DNA from: Haemonchus contortus
Lineage: Eukaryota; Nematoda; Chromadorea; Rhabditida; Trichostrongylidae
NCBI GenBank assembly: GCA_000469685.2
Contig: LS997566.1
Span: 45,929,442 to 45,993,441, forward strand
Direction: 5' to 3'
DNA: 64,000 bases
Shown: positions 11,986 through 25,600 of the stretch, piece after piece
How positions within the stretch are numbered: position 1 is the first letter of the stretch
Layout: every line of letters begins with the position of its first letter
Notes under the pieces: generated by a model
The model's database searches: none
What the model saw: the letters and a program-made list of their open reading frames with translations, nothing else
Told to the model about the DNA's origin: nothing
Made by a program: the position numbers and the translations under genes

Positions 11986-14980
11986 ACTCAATAACCACTA
12001 TTGAAAGAATGACTTCACGGGGATGCCTATTTGCACTCTGAGGTCTATAGGAAATTTAGTTCACTCTGGCATGTTCCCAAGCCTAGATCTGATGTCCTAT
12101 GCTTCCGTTAGTCGCTGCCCAGTTCCCTCAGAAAGATAGTGGGAAAAATGCCTAGAGTACACTTCATTGTAGCCGCCCTGAATTTGACATGTGCCATAGA
12201 AGTGCCCCTGTCAATTCCACAGCGCTAGTTTTCTCGTCATGCTGAGAACGTCCCTCATGACCAGTTTTTCGGTGTTACCTCTGCAACAGAAGCAGCCTAA
12301 TATGAGCTCCCATTCTTGATCAGGCTCTTCAGGCAGTAGTTATCGCCAGTAGCGCAAGCTAGATACCCGAAAAAACTCACAGAGGACAAAAGTTCCGCCT
12401 GCAGCATCCCACCAATAAAGCTACCTAAGGGTCGATCCATTTTTTGACTTTCCTTTTCTTTTTAATTAAATAGCTTATTTGGCTCGTGCGACTCAGGGTA
12501 GAACGTCAACTCTGCGTCCCATTCTGGCTCGGGAGCTCCGACCATCCTACAATTCTTTCCTGATTTCTTTCGAGATTGGCCTGGCCTGGCCTGGCTTGTG
12601 ATCGCTCGGCCTTGGCTCTTGACCGCCTCCCGCATCGATTTCGCCAACTTTCCACCTCGTTCTTCCAAATTTTTTAGCTCCATGATCTAATCCTTACTTT
12701 CCTGGGATTTTTTGACCGTTGTGACGGATAATTCCCAAGTATCCCCTTTTTTCATTTCCAGCTCCAAATTAATTCTTTTTTCTCTACCGCTACGGTTCTG
12801 AGACTCCTGACCTTCAAAGCAGACTTGCCGGGTGTTTATTCTAATCATTCCATCCACGTCACTCAATCTTCAAGTATGAAGCTGCTGTACACAACCTGTT
12901 TACAAGTAGTCCCTTACATAATGCAATCAGTTAATTTACCAGGTGTCATAGCCTTGATGACCGATTGCTGGACAGACTAGAGACTTCGTTAAGTAATATC
13001 CCAATTGATAAAGTCTACGGGATCAGGGGGACGTCATCATATTTACACGGCTTAATAACATTGTACGGCGCATAAGCCAGTTAGGCCTTCCTGAACACAT
13101 GGAATGAGGAGCACGGCTATTGAGCTTCCCATGCCATAGATATCGGGTTTTAGTCCAGGATGGCAATATGCGTTGTAAGGCAACTAGCTAGTCCATCTAG
13201 TTAATTTATGGTGCATGGCGAGACAATTAGAATCTTTATGAGTAGTCCGGTGATTCCACAATGCTTCCTCGCAGCAAGGTCCAGCTCCTACTGGAACCTT
13301 TTATATTACCATTTAGGAGCAGAGTTGGATGGGCATTTTTACTCCTATTTTATCTTGACCCCACAAATCTTTCAGGGGGAGGTAAAAAAATACAAAACAA
13401 CGAGTGGAAAGTTTAAATTTTAGTTTTCAACAAAATATTTCAGACCTCTTGAATATGGCATTCAGGAAATTTCCTTACAGCTGGCCATAGGTATTATGGG
13501 TGAATGACTTGTCATTAAATGATTTGGAATCTATCTTGTCAAATAAACTACAATTCGGGGTACTGTAGTTGGTGAATACATCTCGTCCAGGATTCCTCCT
13601 CAAGCAACTATGCCAAATTGTTCACACATCTGTTTCGAAGCTGAGGAATCCCACATTACACTTGTTTTTGTGTGAAATGGGATACGTATGGGATGTATTT
13701 CTCGCCCGGAAGTGAAAATGGGCCCCCATCAAAACTATAATACTTCGATCTCTTTGTTTGAAAATCGACATGACTTTTTGTTTTTGATACTTTTTGATAC
13801 ACTGAACTCAGAAAATTTCCTCTCAATGCGTGGGGGCCTGACTAAATCGACACATCTCTTTTTAGGTCTTCCTAGATCAATTCAGTTCTTTTCATGATTC
13901 ATGGCTGTTCGAAACTATTCCTCGAAGGGCAAATACCTTGCATGAATTGACCTTCTGGGGATGCGCCATGCACCTGCTTCACACTCAGAATCCTAGAAGT
14001 GTTCAGAGATTACTTCGGCTCTTAGACTTACACATGGGCTGGCAATAGCCCCCTTCCATTATTTGTTTTCAAAAGGCTTGTGCGGCACTCTTGTGAACTC
14101 CCTGAAGTTTCCCGTGCTAATGATGAGACTGTTGGAGAAAATTATTTGTCAACATCCCATTACTCAAATAGATCACCCTCTCAAGACGCTCGAATACACT
14201 TCATATCAAAAGTTGACCATACGAACGAATTAGTAATTCTGAATATTTCAATTGAACTGGGCTTATATAGAAAAAGTGCATTTCATGCTTTCATGGTAAC
14301 CAGTTCAATCAAACACATTAAGCCACCTGGGCGTATAACTCAGTTATTCAGGAAGTCGTGACTTTTACGACTTTTAGAAAAGTAAACGTAATTGGCCTTT
14401 ACCAAGTCAGTTGACTACTTTGCACTCTTGAATCCTTGTAAAACACTTGAATTGAATAAAATATTCAATTTCTCCATATACTCGTGGCAAACTCGCGTCA
14501 GTCAGTAGGGCGTATTCACATGGCCGACTCAGTTCAATATACAGCAAAAAAATCAGTGGCTGTAAAATTGTATTGTGAAAACCTCTTGGTTTTTGTATCC
14601 AAAGTCTCAAGCGATACTCGTGAAAATTTGGTTGATCTCCGCTCATTCTTTTCCTCTTGAGTAAGTACATACCTTTCCTTCAACTTACTACTCGTATTAC
14701 TTGATGTTAATGCTTTTACTACTATTATTATTTTTATACTTGTTATATTTATATACTTATTATTTATAATTTTTCATAATTTCGATCATTTCCTGATCTA
14801 TAAATTTAGCAGTAGAATAAAATAAAATAAAAGATTACCTGCGAATTTATATTAGTTCTCGAAATATAGTATATTTCAATGAAAAATAAGATTGAAATGA
14901 AACAAAAAGCAGCCTTAACTCAATCAGAAGGTCGTTATTTTACATATGACTTTTAACAGACTTTTGGTTGCTTTCATGTA

Positions 14981-15506
14981 CAGTAGCGCTCAAAAGTGTT
15001 CGGTGAAATGCTTTGACGCTTTTTCGTTCATAACTTTTTTGTCAGTAGACCAAATCGCGCAAAATTTGGATATGTTTAACTAGAGCATATTTCACCCGAC
15101 CCAACACTATTTGACTGCGGAGCTGCAATATCCACAGATAGAGCAAGGTGTTTGTTGCGGTCGTAGATTTTGCTAAAACTAAAGTTGTTGACGTCTGCAC
15201 TTATTCCCACCTTATAAGCGTTTTTCTCATCTATGGTGTTCGGCATTACCGCTCGTACATTTTAGACATGACAAAAAGGAAAGAGATTCTAGAAAGACCA
15301 TCATCTGTGTTTGCAGTCGATTTTATTTTCATGCCCTTTGAAATATCTGGAACATGATGAGATTGCAGGTTAATAGTGGTAAATATTCACAATACACTCA
15401 CGCTCCAAATATAGAAATTTCGCATGATTAGATCCAGTAGGAAAGGAGTTACGACTGAAAAGTACGGCTGATGAAGCATTTCACCGAAGACTTTTGAGCG
15501 CTACTG
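14981..15506. mobile_element. Tc1-type MITE, copy 1
   Basis: 526-bp non-autonomous element with inverted repeats of about 30 bp starting CAGTAGCGCTCAAAAG, flanked by TA. The interior shares blocks with the copy at 61850-62356 (for example a CATTTTAGACATGACAAAAA block), in the opposite orientation. No transposase frame is visible. Confidence 0.88.
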
Positions 15507-15537
15507 TATGTTTCTCAATGAGTTTTATAAACAAAAA

Positions 15538-15794
15538 CGGGAGGCGGGCAGTAGTATCGGTTTTGTGTAATCGATTCGCCGTGCGCGGCAGTCGCGAACC
15601 AGTTGCCTCGTTATAACAGTTCTAGCGTTTTTCATACAGCTCAATCGATATGCGGTCATTATTTTTGGCATGATTCTAATGTTAGTTCCTTTGTTCGTGA
15701 ATTTCTTGCTTGCTGTTGCATTTTGCTACATTCCCTCTCACGCGGCGTCTCTTTCGTCAGACGCAACAAATTCGAGCCTACTGCACCACCCCCC
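15538..15794 (+). repeat. GC-rich repeat with hydrophobic ORF, copy 1
   Basis: Begins CGGGAGGCGGGCAGTAGTAT, contains TAATCGATTCGCC and a CG-rich block, and ends near GCACCACCCCCC. The frame through AFFIQLNRYAVII and a hydrophobic segment (residues such as MILMLVPLFV) is open for more than 60 codons, followed by CYIPSHAAS. It starts 32 bp after a Tc1-type MITE. It could be a retroposed first exon with its promoter, or a non-coding repeat that happens to be open. Confidence 0.7.
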
Positions 15795-15799
15795 ATCAA

Positions 15800-18700
15800 A
15801 ATGGTACGCTGGGGCGACTCGATCTTGAATAGGTCAAAAACCCAAAAAACCTAATTCTAGGCAAGCAACCAGAAAATTCTTGGCAGATAGAGCTGAATTC
15901 AGAAATTTCGACCAAAAACCAGTTTAAAATCCTAGAAGCTTAATTTTTTTGGCTTCTGATATCGATGTTAAGGCAAAACGAGCCTACAATTGATCCGGAG
16001 AGGAAAAACGTCTTCATTTCCCATGAGAATCTTATAAAGCTTAGAGAGCCTTCTATAAAACCAAATGGACAGCATATAATTACCTATTTATTATTATTCT
16101 CAACACTACACACCTACCACTTGGCGATACTATAAATATTTAATTGTTTGGTTCATTCCATTAGGTTCAGTATGGCAAAACACTTACTGGTGGCCCCAAC
16201 TATTAAGTATTACCACTCTACCACTAGCTTTTATTCGAAATTTCATGTCTATGGTCCTTCCACTCAACTTTTCCTTTTACGGCTTGTAACCAGAAAAAGA
16301 ATTTATAGCTTTAACCCTGTCATTCTAAGAGGGCAGTAGCTATGGACGTGAGGGTGGTTGTTTCCATGGAAGTCCCCATGGCGGAATATTCCAGCTCTTG
16401 GGAATATGGCTCTTTTACTTCCTTTTTTCATTAACTACATCGGTTCGAAGCGCATCCTTGAAAAGGGTTGATTGTATTTTTCACTTACACCGTGCCCATC
16501 AATCCTCACTTGAGTTTGCTACCAGAGACCACGTCCGGGAACAGTTCTGGCCAGAGGAATGATTCTATAGAACCTCCTCAGGTCATACATATCGTTTTTC
16601 GCGATCCTTAGTTTGGCGTTCGGCGCTTTGAAAAGTCAAAACCAACTCAAGTATAGGGAACAAGTAAAAATTCGGATGAAAAAATGGATTCCAATCTTAT
16701 TCCGAGAGTTATTTCGGTCATGACCCTTGAAAGCATCAGTAGGCGAAATGAGCTGATCTTCCCCTTCATTTCTTCTCCTTCTTTACTGCATCGCCTACAA
16801 TCAGATATTATTTATTCCAAAATTTCACTATACCTAGTTGGAAGTTCCATCGTATATTTATAATCACTGTACTTATTATTTCTATTATTTTTATTATTTA
16901 TCTTTATTTACCTAATACTACTCTGATAACATCCGTGTGCCGGCTAGGTTTTTCTATTCACACTTGAGATGACTGCCGTCTTCAGTGGTTCATAAGAAGA
17001 TTTCTATGATGATCTGCATCTGATCTTATGACTACTGTACCATGTCATACAATTGTTTATTATTATTATTTACAGTCAACTGTTTCGATTTGGACTGGTT
17101 GTTTTCTAAAGGGAAGCGTCGCTAAGGCTGTTTCGTTTCGAGGGTTTTTTGCTCCCATCATAAACTTGGTAGAGACCAACTAGTTCCATAAAGAAGTCAA
17201 GGGAACTCCGAAAAATGACACTCTAGAGAGTTGGATACGTGATCAACTGGTCGGGGGAAGAATGATAGGGTCGGTTACAGACATCCCTAGGGATTGGTAC
17301 CGTTTCGAAATGGGTTCGGGAGTTTAGGGCCCAGAACGAGGTTGAATTAGTACGTTTCTTAACTAACAAGGGCTAAAGGTTCCAGTTTCTCACTTGGTGA
17401 ACCACCCCTTTCCTAAATACATCCCCTGAGAGAGTCTCTTAGTGTTCTGAATGGTTTCGGGAGGTTTTCGAATAAATGATTCAGGAGCTCATCTTTTAAA
17501 AACAATGAATAATTCATAGATACCTTGCAAAGAGCTCAGACAAAGCTGGTAAAAGGGAAAAGGGCTTTTAGCGGTTTTGGCTCAAAAACAAGGACTTTTC
17601 CCATCTTACATTAACTCTTGCAAGAGGAACAGAGTCTGGAGAAAATTGCTCAGTTCTAGAAAGTGCTAACTTCAGGTCAGACCTTACACAGAACCTTCTT
17701 TATTGAGTCATGAGCCACAAATTTGTTTGGCTGGGCGTAGTGAAATCGCAAAAAAAATCGTTTGAATACATAGCCGCCCAAATTGAATAATTTAGGACAT
17801 CCAATACTGTGATGAAAAGAATAATTCGAGGCTGTGGGAGGGAATCTGCCGAGGTTTCTACAACAGTCCATATTTCTCCGGTCATTTACTGGAGAATTCT
17901 ATAGAAGTACTGTAAAACGGCACTGTTTACCTGTATGCGCATAATATGTTGGGAGGTTTCATGGTACGGCAATCGGTTGACCGGATCGAAGTTCGTCTTC
18001 GGCCTTTTTGTTTCAAGTTGTTAAGCTTTGGAACGAGGTTTGCACAGAGCCTCCTAAAATGCTTCGAGGCCGAGGGCTTGTCTCAATTTCGATGGGTTTC
18101 AGTAGCAGAACAGTCGGAGTCGTAGCTCATAAAAACGATCTGAATATGTTGGGACATTTCGGTTTTTATGGATGGAAAAAGTAGTTGGATATCTCGAGTC
18201 GCGTGCGCTCCTTGCATAGAAACCCCATTGAAACTTCAAGGGAACGTCGGAAAAAATCTGGGCTTCTGGGACACCTGGGAAATACTTAAAGGAGATTTTG
18301 ATGATTCAAATAGTTTTCAAGGACATGGCGCAACAGCTAACATAGTTTAAATTATAAAACATGATCGAAGCCAATTTTTACTACAGCTCAGAAATCTATT
18401 ATTTATACGGGTATAGTTTATCATATAGACTTGACTATGATACCTGATGTCATTAAATTCACTACCACTTTTGAATTATACCACAAACACTTCCTTTTAT
18501 CAAGCCATCTCATCCTGCAGCTTGGTTTGCCAGGTTTCACGACATCCTCAATGCCAGTTTGCCACGTTCGCAAAAGTAAACAGACTCAATATGGGCAATA
18601 ATTAATCCCAAGGGTTGTCAGGAACATCCTTCCTTGTGATGGATTCTTCTGGCAATTCTTCTACCACCGTAGTTCAGTAAACAAGCTCATTTTGAAATAT

Positions 18701-19070
18701 TCTTGGTCTTTATGGTCTTGAGAGTGAAACGGGGTTAGACTGGGAATTCGTGGGGGCTCAAAATTAAAGTGGAGGGCACAGCAATAGTACTATGAAACGC
18801 TGGAAAGGACGTGCCGTCATTAACATTCGGTTTTTCATTAATGCTATTACAACGTCTCATAAAGGTTCATTAATTCCCCCTTATCGATTTAGTGGGTTTC
18901 ACATTGCGTTTTTCAAGGTTCATTAAACATAAAAAATCATTGGAATCCTGAAGGGTCACTTGGGAAGGAATAATATTGTAGTAGGGAAGAAAATAGTTTA
19001 TGTGTGAATGGTAATGAGTGCCGTTATCGTGTGCATGATCCGAGAGCAAACCCCAAGTCGAAAAATTTCC
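15800..19070. other. Intergenic, AT-rich, no gene found
   Basis: Includes long AT-rich stretches (16.8-17.1 kb). No frame over 65 codons and no recognisable domain. Confidence 0.45.
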
Positions 19071-19718
19071 TTAGACTGGTTGAGCATTCGCCCTTCTTGG
19101 AATCGGCTGACTGTTCCCAAGTTGGTCTGGCAAGATGGAAGCAGCTACCTGAACACTTGTTTGTTTATGTCTTGAGTCAAGTCGGATTGCTGGGGCCGTG
19201 GAAAGCCCTAGCAACCGAATTTGGCTACTCGGGTATTTATTCATCTCAATATCCAATCTAACGATCAAATTGAATCGATGCAGAAATGAATGATTGAATG
19301 TCCCTGTTGCATGTTGAATTCGTGACGCAATCCGGGTACAGCTGATTTTAGCAAAAACTGTACACCACTTTCTGTGAGTTAATGGGTGCATGGAAGCTTC
19401 GGCGGCTAAGTCTCCATAAGAAGCAGTTTTCCGTGAAAGGAATGGGAACGATAAGTCTCCAAGCCTCTCTGAGTCACCGAAGTACGTCAAGCGGATAATG
19501 CCTGAGGGCTCTATGGTCTCCTTCTGACGAGCAGTTTTGTCTGTTGTGTACCGATTTTCCAAACCCATACGAAATACATGGTCCAGTGGTTGTGTGTCGG
19601 GCACGTCGAGTTGGCCCAACCTTCTTTTTACCTGGGAATAAAAGGTTTTTTTACCAAACGTTGAGGGAGTTTCGGTCGCCGGAAATGCCCTTATCAGACG
19701 GAAGCGATCAGAGGCCAA
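19071..19718 (-). other. Unrecognised 215-codon open frame
   Basis: The longest uninterrupted frame in the window outside the receptor (ATG 19718, stop 19071). It contains ordinary-looking sequence such as RRLGQLDVPDTQPLDHVFRM and RIASRIQHATGTFNHSF, no transmembrane segment and no motif I know. The plus strand over the same bases is also partly open (19004-19261). No splice sites were tied to it. It could be a transposon or repeat-derived frame, or chance. Confidence 0.3.
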
Positions 19719-20500
19719 AAGCAGACTTCCATAGACCTTAATCAGGATCCAATTGCGTTATAATAGGATCATGACATTACTGTTTACTTACTTCCTTCCA
19801 GTCATCGGAAGCAAATGATATTTTTTTTCATGATTTTGCCATGTTTTCGTAGTTCTTTATCAGGTGAACACGGTGTAGCGTCGAGACGACACTATAACAC
19901 TCACAATCTCGAGTTGAACCTCAGCTTGATACCTCCACCCTACACATTCAAATAATTCTTTTTTTCTTTTTTCATCCGAATTCACTGAACGCTTGCATGG
20001 CTCCTGCTCTTAGAAAGTTCCTTATTACCTGCTCATGTGAAACACCCCTTCTTTGACATACACCTCACTGCAATTTGATTATAATTTACCTACCTACGGC
20101 ACTAATCACATGAGCAAGTCTTTTGACATTAACCTTATAATCTTCTCGCGGATACCACATGACGGCTTTATTCTTTTACACCGAATGTTAATGTTATGAG
20201 ATCTTTTGGCCTTGATCGATTCTGTTCCGAGGATGGGGTTCACACTTTTGTGTAGCTTTGCATCAGGTTTCCTAGATCACCTGAATAAGTGACTTAACGA
20301 CGATGGCAATGCCTTTATTATAGCTTATTGATTGATTGGATGTTTATTTGTTCATTTATCCATTTGATGGTGAACAATTCTTGCAATTCTTTTTCCTCTC
20401 ATGTCATAGCTACTAGTTGTCATGATACTGGCTCGGGAAGCTGGTGAGCTGGCTGGGTCTTTGGTTGATTTGAGCCGTTTATCAAGTGGGTCCTGGTACA

Positions 20501-20757
20501 AGGGTGTGGCGCAGTCGGATCGAAATTGTCGCGTCGCGGTGAGTAAGACGCCGCACGCGAAGGAATGTAGCAGAACGCGGCAGAAAGTAAGAAATATAGG
20601 AACAAAAGAACTAGCCTTACAATCATGCCAAAAATAGTAATCGCTTATCGATTGAGCTGTATGAAGAACGCTAGAACTGTAATGACGAGGTAAATGGTCC
20701 ACGGCTGCCGCGCGCGGCGAATCGATTACACCAAACCGATCCTACTGCCCGTCTCCC
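20501..20757 (-). repeat. GC-rich repeat with hydrophobic ORF, copy 2
   Basis: Minus-strand copy, starting (in its own sense) at 20757 with GGGAGACGGGCAGTAGGATC and ending at the GCGCCACACCCTT complement near 20501. The frame matches the other copies (AFFIQLNR, then a hydrophobic run, then FCYIPSRAAS). Here the Tyr codon after QLNR is TAA, so the upstream part is interrupted. A downstream ATG could start a 68-codon frame (20626-20420). Confidence 0.72.
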
Positions 20758-21069
20758 GTGGTAGAACCATTCAGTAGCCTTACAATGCTATCAGGGCACT
20801 GAATTCGTGGCATGGACGGAATAGGATAGCTCTGACCATTCCAAGCACTCATTTCCACTCGCTCTATACACTGCCTTCGAATTAAACCTTTCAAATAAAA
20901 ATCAGCGAAGCAGATAATCAGCTTGACTTGTGGTTTTTGCAAGATTGGCTTCATTGAATGACTAAGAGTCTAGTCGTGGAGCATTTCGCTTAAGGATAAA
21001 CCGGAAAAAGTTACAGACCTTTCTAGGAACGTGAAGCAGGAATTAGAGAGATTGATGGATGAATAAAAA

Positions 21070-21352
21070 GGAAAAGGATAAAGTCTTGGGGCGTTAATCA
21101 ATCCCGTCTGAGTGATGCGCCCACGCATTCGACTTCCCTTCAGAATCATAGTGACGTATTGAATGCCAGTGTAGCCTACACAATGGATTGAGATGGCTAG
21201 CTGATGTCCAAGTCAGTGCTTTTATCCTACTAGACAAGTCTAGTAGCAGCTAAAAAGATCCGGATGCATGGAAAGCTTGATGGCCTGGGCGGATCAGGAG
21301 TCGAACCCGTGACCATATGTGCGCGTGCACTTGCCCCTACGCTACCTCCGAT
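21070..21352 (-). repeat. SINE family A copy
   Basis: The plus strand shows the tail complement (AAAGGATAAAGTCTTGG), then the family body (ATGCGCCCACGCATTCGACT) and ends in the tRNA-like head complement (GGAGTCGAACCCGTGACC ... TACGCTACCTCCG). Confidence 0.75.
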
Positions 21353-21422
21353 GGATAAGTATGGTTTCCTAATAAACGATGCTTACTCTTTTTCATTTGC
21401 ATTACTAGTAAGATCGTATTTG

Positions 21423-21446
21423 AAATCGAATTCGAATTCGAATTTG
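21423..21446. repeat. (AATTCG)n microsatellite
   Basis: About four hexamer units reading GAATTC/TTCGAA, followed by a run of A. Confidence 0.85.
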
Positions 21447-21669
21447 AAAAAAAAAATTTCTCGTGAAGGATAGCTTTCTAATTACACTAGAGCATGTATC
21501 CATGGAAAACAAATCCTGTTCTTTTTTACTCGATGCCGCTATCCAGTGAATGAGGAGGACAAGCATAAAGCCGTCGGAGGCTCTCCTCGGCATACTACTC
21601 AAAAACTCGCAAATTTTGCTTCTTTCAATAAATAGGTTTTGTTGTACATAATTCAGGTCATACAAGTTG

Positions 21670-24600
21670 AGGAGCAGCCTGCCCTGACTAGTCCGCTGGT
21701 GGTTAGCCAGGGCGGATATCGATCCGAAACGATGAACATGCTATCGTAAAGTTCAAATATTGGGTTACTGCATGAGTTCTTTTTTGTGGATCTTCGTTAC
21801 TACCGCCTTTTTGCCTGTTTGCTGATAGATATTTTGATCGATAGGGTGGGCAATATCGCTCATTTCAGTACTTAATGCCACATACCAGTTCGGTGCATAC
21901 ACACAGATATAGCCATGTATTACTCTTACCAGAAATTACCTCTCCTCTCTTACTACAATTCTCTTCTGAAAGCAATTTAGGCCCTTCCCTTCTGTACCAT
22001 AGTACAAGCAGAGGGAGCGTATCATTTGTATGCAGCGTGGTCTGCCAAAGTCAAGAATGAAGATGATTTCTAGTAGATAGGTGCGGGACCGTCAGGTTGG
22101 CCCCTGGATATGGCCATCGATAACATAAAGGAAGCACTGCAGGTAAGCTCACATACCAGAGTTGGCGATTTCCCACAGCTTTCATTATTCCATTACGCGA
22201 AGATCGAACTGGCGAATCTGGGCTACATCCCACGGGTACCAACCTGATGCCTATTAGTTGATCAGGCCACCTCTAATGTCTTTGAATGGGAGGAAGTTCA
22301 GAGTAGAGATCACAGTCGGTGAGGCATTTGAAGAGTCCTTCAAGACCAAGCCCCCATCCTTCCAGAATGAAGGAATCGAAAATCTACAAGGACACTTCTA
22401 TTTCCAAGTACACAGCTCACATAACACATCCTATCCCAAGGGATAAAACTCATCGTTGATCAATTTCGCCCACGGTGAAGTTGTAATAAAAACTCGAAGG
22501 CGCCCTTGATTAGTACTAAATTTGTCCAAAAATCTTTCCCATAGTCAATGTTCGCCAAAACGCCGCCACTCTGAGCAGCTACATGCCTGGGGCTTCAAAA
22601 TCGGCTGCTAATTTCAGCAGCTATATATATTTATATAGAACGTGGGCTGGAGTAGCAATATTTTAGACTACGAAACGAATTCTCTCCTCATCCATAATTG
22701 TGGGAGAACTATTTGCATAAGGAGCGATATCTGTTCCACACGAGGGGCTTTCGTCACTCAAACACACTCACGTTCGATACCACGCAATCTTCCCATTCTT
22801 GCTCCTCCCACTACTACCCACTTGCCGATCCGAGCTGAGTTCAGAATCGCTTCTAGCCAACGCCAGTACTGCTCATGGGAAGCCCTAAAGCTCCCGGAAA
22901 ATCCATTTCGGGATTAGTCTGTCCTCCACCTGAAACCCTTCTTGTAATCTTAATAATCGGGCTATCTGGTCTTTGACTCGACTCATTTTTTCAACGCTTG
23001 TGAGTCCATTCTACCTTTAAGATACGGTATTTCGCTTCATGACCGACCTCATCTCTTCTCTTTGCTACCGTACTGGTAGCGTCAAGACCTCTGATTTTAC
23101 CGTATGGTATCGTTCTGTAATTAATTTCTTTTTGGAAATCTCTTGATTACTTGGCTGTATCCCACGCTACTCGCTTCTACAACAAAACACTTCAATTTAA
23201 TTAACTTGGGACTAGTTCCAGGAGTTCGTTAGATGAGATTTTCCTCATGCTGTGGAGAAAGAACATCTTGTGAGGGTTTTCATTTTGTCATTCTGGATAT
23301 AAGTCGAAAAAGTAATCACTAGCATATTCTTTCCTTATTTTCATTTATCTTTGCATTTTTGAGAATACTGAGCTATCAGCTGAAATTACTTGAGGAAAAA
23401 AACACAATTCGGTCACTGTATATATGTAGGGCAGCGAAAATGTCCTAGAATGAGCACGACTACTGAGATTTTGACAAATCAGGAGTTTTTAAAGTGATCA
23501 GTTCGAATAGTAATGTTTTTCAGAAAATCAGGGATCCCATTGAGCGAGCGGAACTATTTTTATTTGACCTTTCTTCTCCAAAGAGCAAATGAATTGACTT
23601 TTTGTAACACCACGAGCACAGGGATTCGCGATCGGAAGCTGGATAAAGTAAATAACCAGTACGTCCGAGAATCGAATCTCGCATCGAGCTCTATAGTCCT
23701 AGGAGTTTTCCCATTGCCGTGAGATCGAAAAATCGGTGCTAAGCAACTGCCTCAATTCCAGCCGATGAAGGTTGCCTCTGCTGCGGTTAAGTAAAACTGC
23801 TGATCCGGTGGCAGAAGTGGTGTACCGCCTATATACTCCTTCCAGTGCCATCATTGTCAGAAGTGGAAGTAACCTATGGCGCATCTTGGGAGGGGATCCG
23901 TCTGCAGCTACGGCATTTCTGTCCATTTGATAATTCAAAAGCTTCTTTGAACTCCCACATGAAGTCCTCATTGACTCGACTTCTGGAGCCGTTGGTGGAT
24001 TTCCACCGACATGGTTTCTATGGGATCCTTATCTGTGGGTAATATCGAATTCAGGTGAATTACTCTACCCTAAAACTTGATCAATAGCTCCACGTTACTC
24101 CAAATATTCATACTCGATCCAGTACCGCCGTTGTGAGCAAAATCATAGAAAAATATCTTATACTTCAGTACCGTCACCTCCCCCCCCCCCCCTCCCTCCC
24201 TCCTCCAATAAAGACCTGTCGTTGTTGAAGAGATGAAGGGTCAATTGTGGAACTTAGTGAAGCCGCACATTATGTTGGCTCGTTTTCTCGAGCAGAAATG
24301 ATTCTCTGTGGGAAGACTGCAGTATTCTGTCGACTTCATACCAATATTTGATAATTTTTTTCTGAAATTGGATAATTCAATCTGCTTAAACTTTTCAAAA
24401 ACCAGGAGAGTACATATCTGTCCACTTTTTTTTGCTGAAAAAAATGGATCAACATCTTTTGCTGAACTTGGTTTGTAGGCTTCTTTTTCTTAGCGCTTAT
24501 TCTTACTCTATCATTAATGTCATGGTTGTAGTGCTACTCCATTAGTCCTTAGCTTAGCAGCCAGTAAATCGTCATCACATAAGCTGCTTATTTACCCTGG

Positions 24601-25020
24601 GATGAGCGAGAATCGCATGGTATAATATCACAAACACCGAGGTTTATGGCACTTACAGATTGATTGGAAGCTGTGGCTACTACGACCTTTCAGGAATTAA
24701 GTGTAAAAGTACATTGCTTTGAAGGTACTCCACTTGAGTACTCTGGTGAACTGTACAGCTTGGATTGTAAATGTCAAAGCTAAGCTAGCCAGCCATCTAT
24801 TATGAAGCGCAGAGCGTACAGGAAGTCTTTTGATTTCTTCGAAGCAGAAACGGATATGAAACCTCGATGGAATAGAACATTTCCTTCCAGCACTTTGAGG
24901 TGCCCAGTGAGCTTTGGCGTAACTTTTTGGGACGATTTTTTCAAGTCCCTCTTTAGAGAGCCTGGAAAGGATAGACGGAGTGGAACCGCTTCTTTCAAGT
25001 TTTCCTAAGCGGGTCTCAGA
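21670..25020. other. Intergenic, no gene found
   Basis: Scattered B-box-like TTCGAA motifs suggest further decayed SINEs (for example about 21.66-21.75 kb), but boundaries cannot be set. The 91-codon frame at 22642-22917 has no recognisable features. Confidence 0.4.
24181..24204 (+). repeat. Poly-C / CCCT tract
   Basis: A C-rich run ending in CCCTCCCTCCC, like that at 2846. Simple sequence. Confidence 0.9.
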
Positions 25021-25065
25021 GTATTCCGTGTTTCACAAGGTTGGCGATTTGTGGACAAAACTTCA

Positions 25066-25137
25066 GCCTCGGACGGGACTTGAACCCGTACTTGTCCTTT
25101 CCGGGGACCGTGCTCTTATCCCTTACACTACCGAGGC
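25066..25137 (-). repeat. Best-preserved tRNA-like head (family B)
   Basis: 72 nt that nearly folds as a cloverleaf on the minus strand: a perfect 7-bp acceptor stem (GCCTCGG with CCGAGGC), a 4-bp D stem, a T arm ACGGG-TTCAAGT-CCCGT, and a 4-bp anticodon stem. The anticodon loop CCGGAAA has C instead of the invariant U33, so a working tRNA is unlikely. The first bases resemble nematode tRNA-Asp (CTCGGTAGTATAGTGG). On the minus strand it is followed by a shared body containing GTTTTGTCCACAAATCGCC, also seen near 27000. I call it a tRNA-derived SINE rather than a tRNA gene. Confidence 0.72.
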
Positions 25138-25344
25138 CCCGCTTGCCCTCGCCTTCTTAATGGCTTATATGCCATAGCTTATCAGCACTCACACGTACAA
25201 CGTGTTGAGCCGGTCGGCCAATATCAGCATATTCCGTGTTCATCATGAGGGCGAAAGTAGCGACGAGCATGTAATGTTGAACTACTGCATAATGATTAGG
25301 TTACCTGATGGGGCCGTCTTTTCAGGTAGGAAATCGCTCGAATC

Positions 25345-25600
25345 GGAACGTAGTAGGTGGCCCGTGAGAGTATCACATATTCTGATACACGCATGCATGT
25401 CGATCGAATCTGGGTTTGATACACACCCAGTTCAACCAAGCCTTCAATCTCTTAGACGGTGGAATTGGTGCCAGACTCATCTGAAGGGATAAAACACTGA
25501 CTTGTATATCAGATAGCTAACGTGAGGCATTGTCTAGGCCACATATTCATTCAAATGCCACTGCGATTCAGAGCGGGAGTCGGATGCAAGGCTTATCTCA
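25345..25600 (+). repeat. SINE family A copy, degraded
   Basis: Recognised by the body blocks GGTGCCAGACTCATCTG, GGCCACATATTCATTCAAAT and CACTGCGATTCAGAGCGGGA shared with the copy at 30.6 kb. The head is weak (GTAGTAGGTGGCCCGTGAG). Confidence 0.6.

Larger units (their letters stand above)
3870..14980. other. Intergenic, no gene found
   Basis: Apart from the local repeats at 6.7 kb and SINE fragments near 9.6 and 11.8 kb I see no coding structure. A mariner-terminus-like GGGTTGTTCGAAAAGTAATA at about 10636 has no partner. Confidence 0.45.

Noticed and set aside
25066..25137. Functional tRNA gene
   Set aside because: Stems are good, but U33 is replaced by C, the anticodon stem has only four pairs, and relatives elsewhere share a common non-tRNA body, so it is a SINE head.
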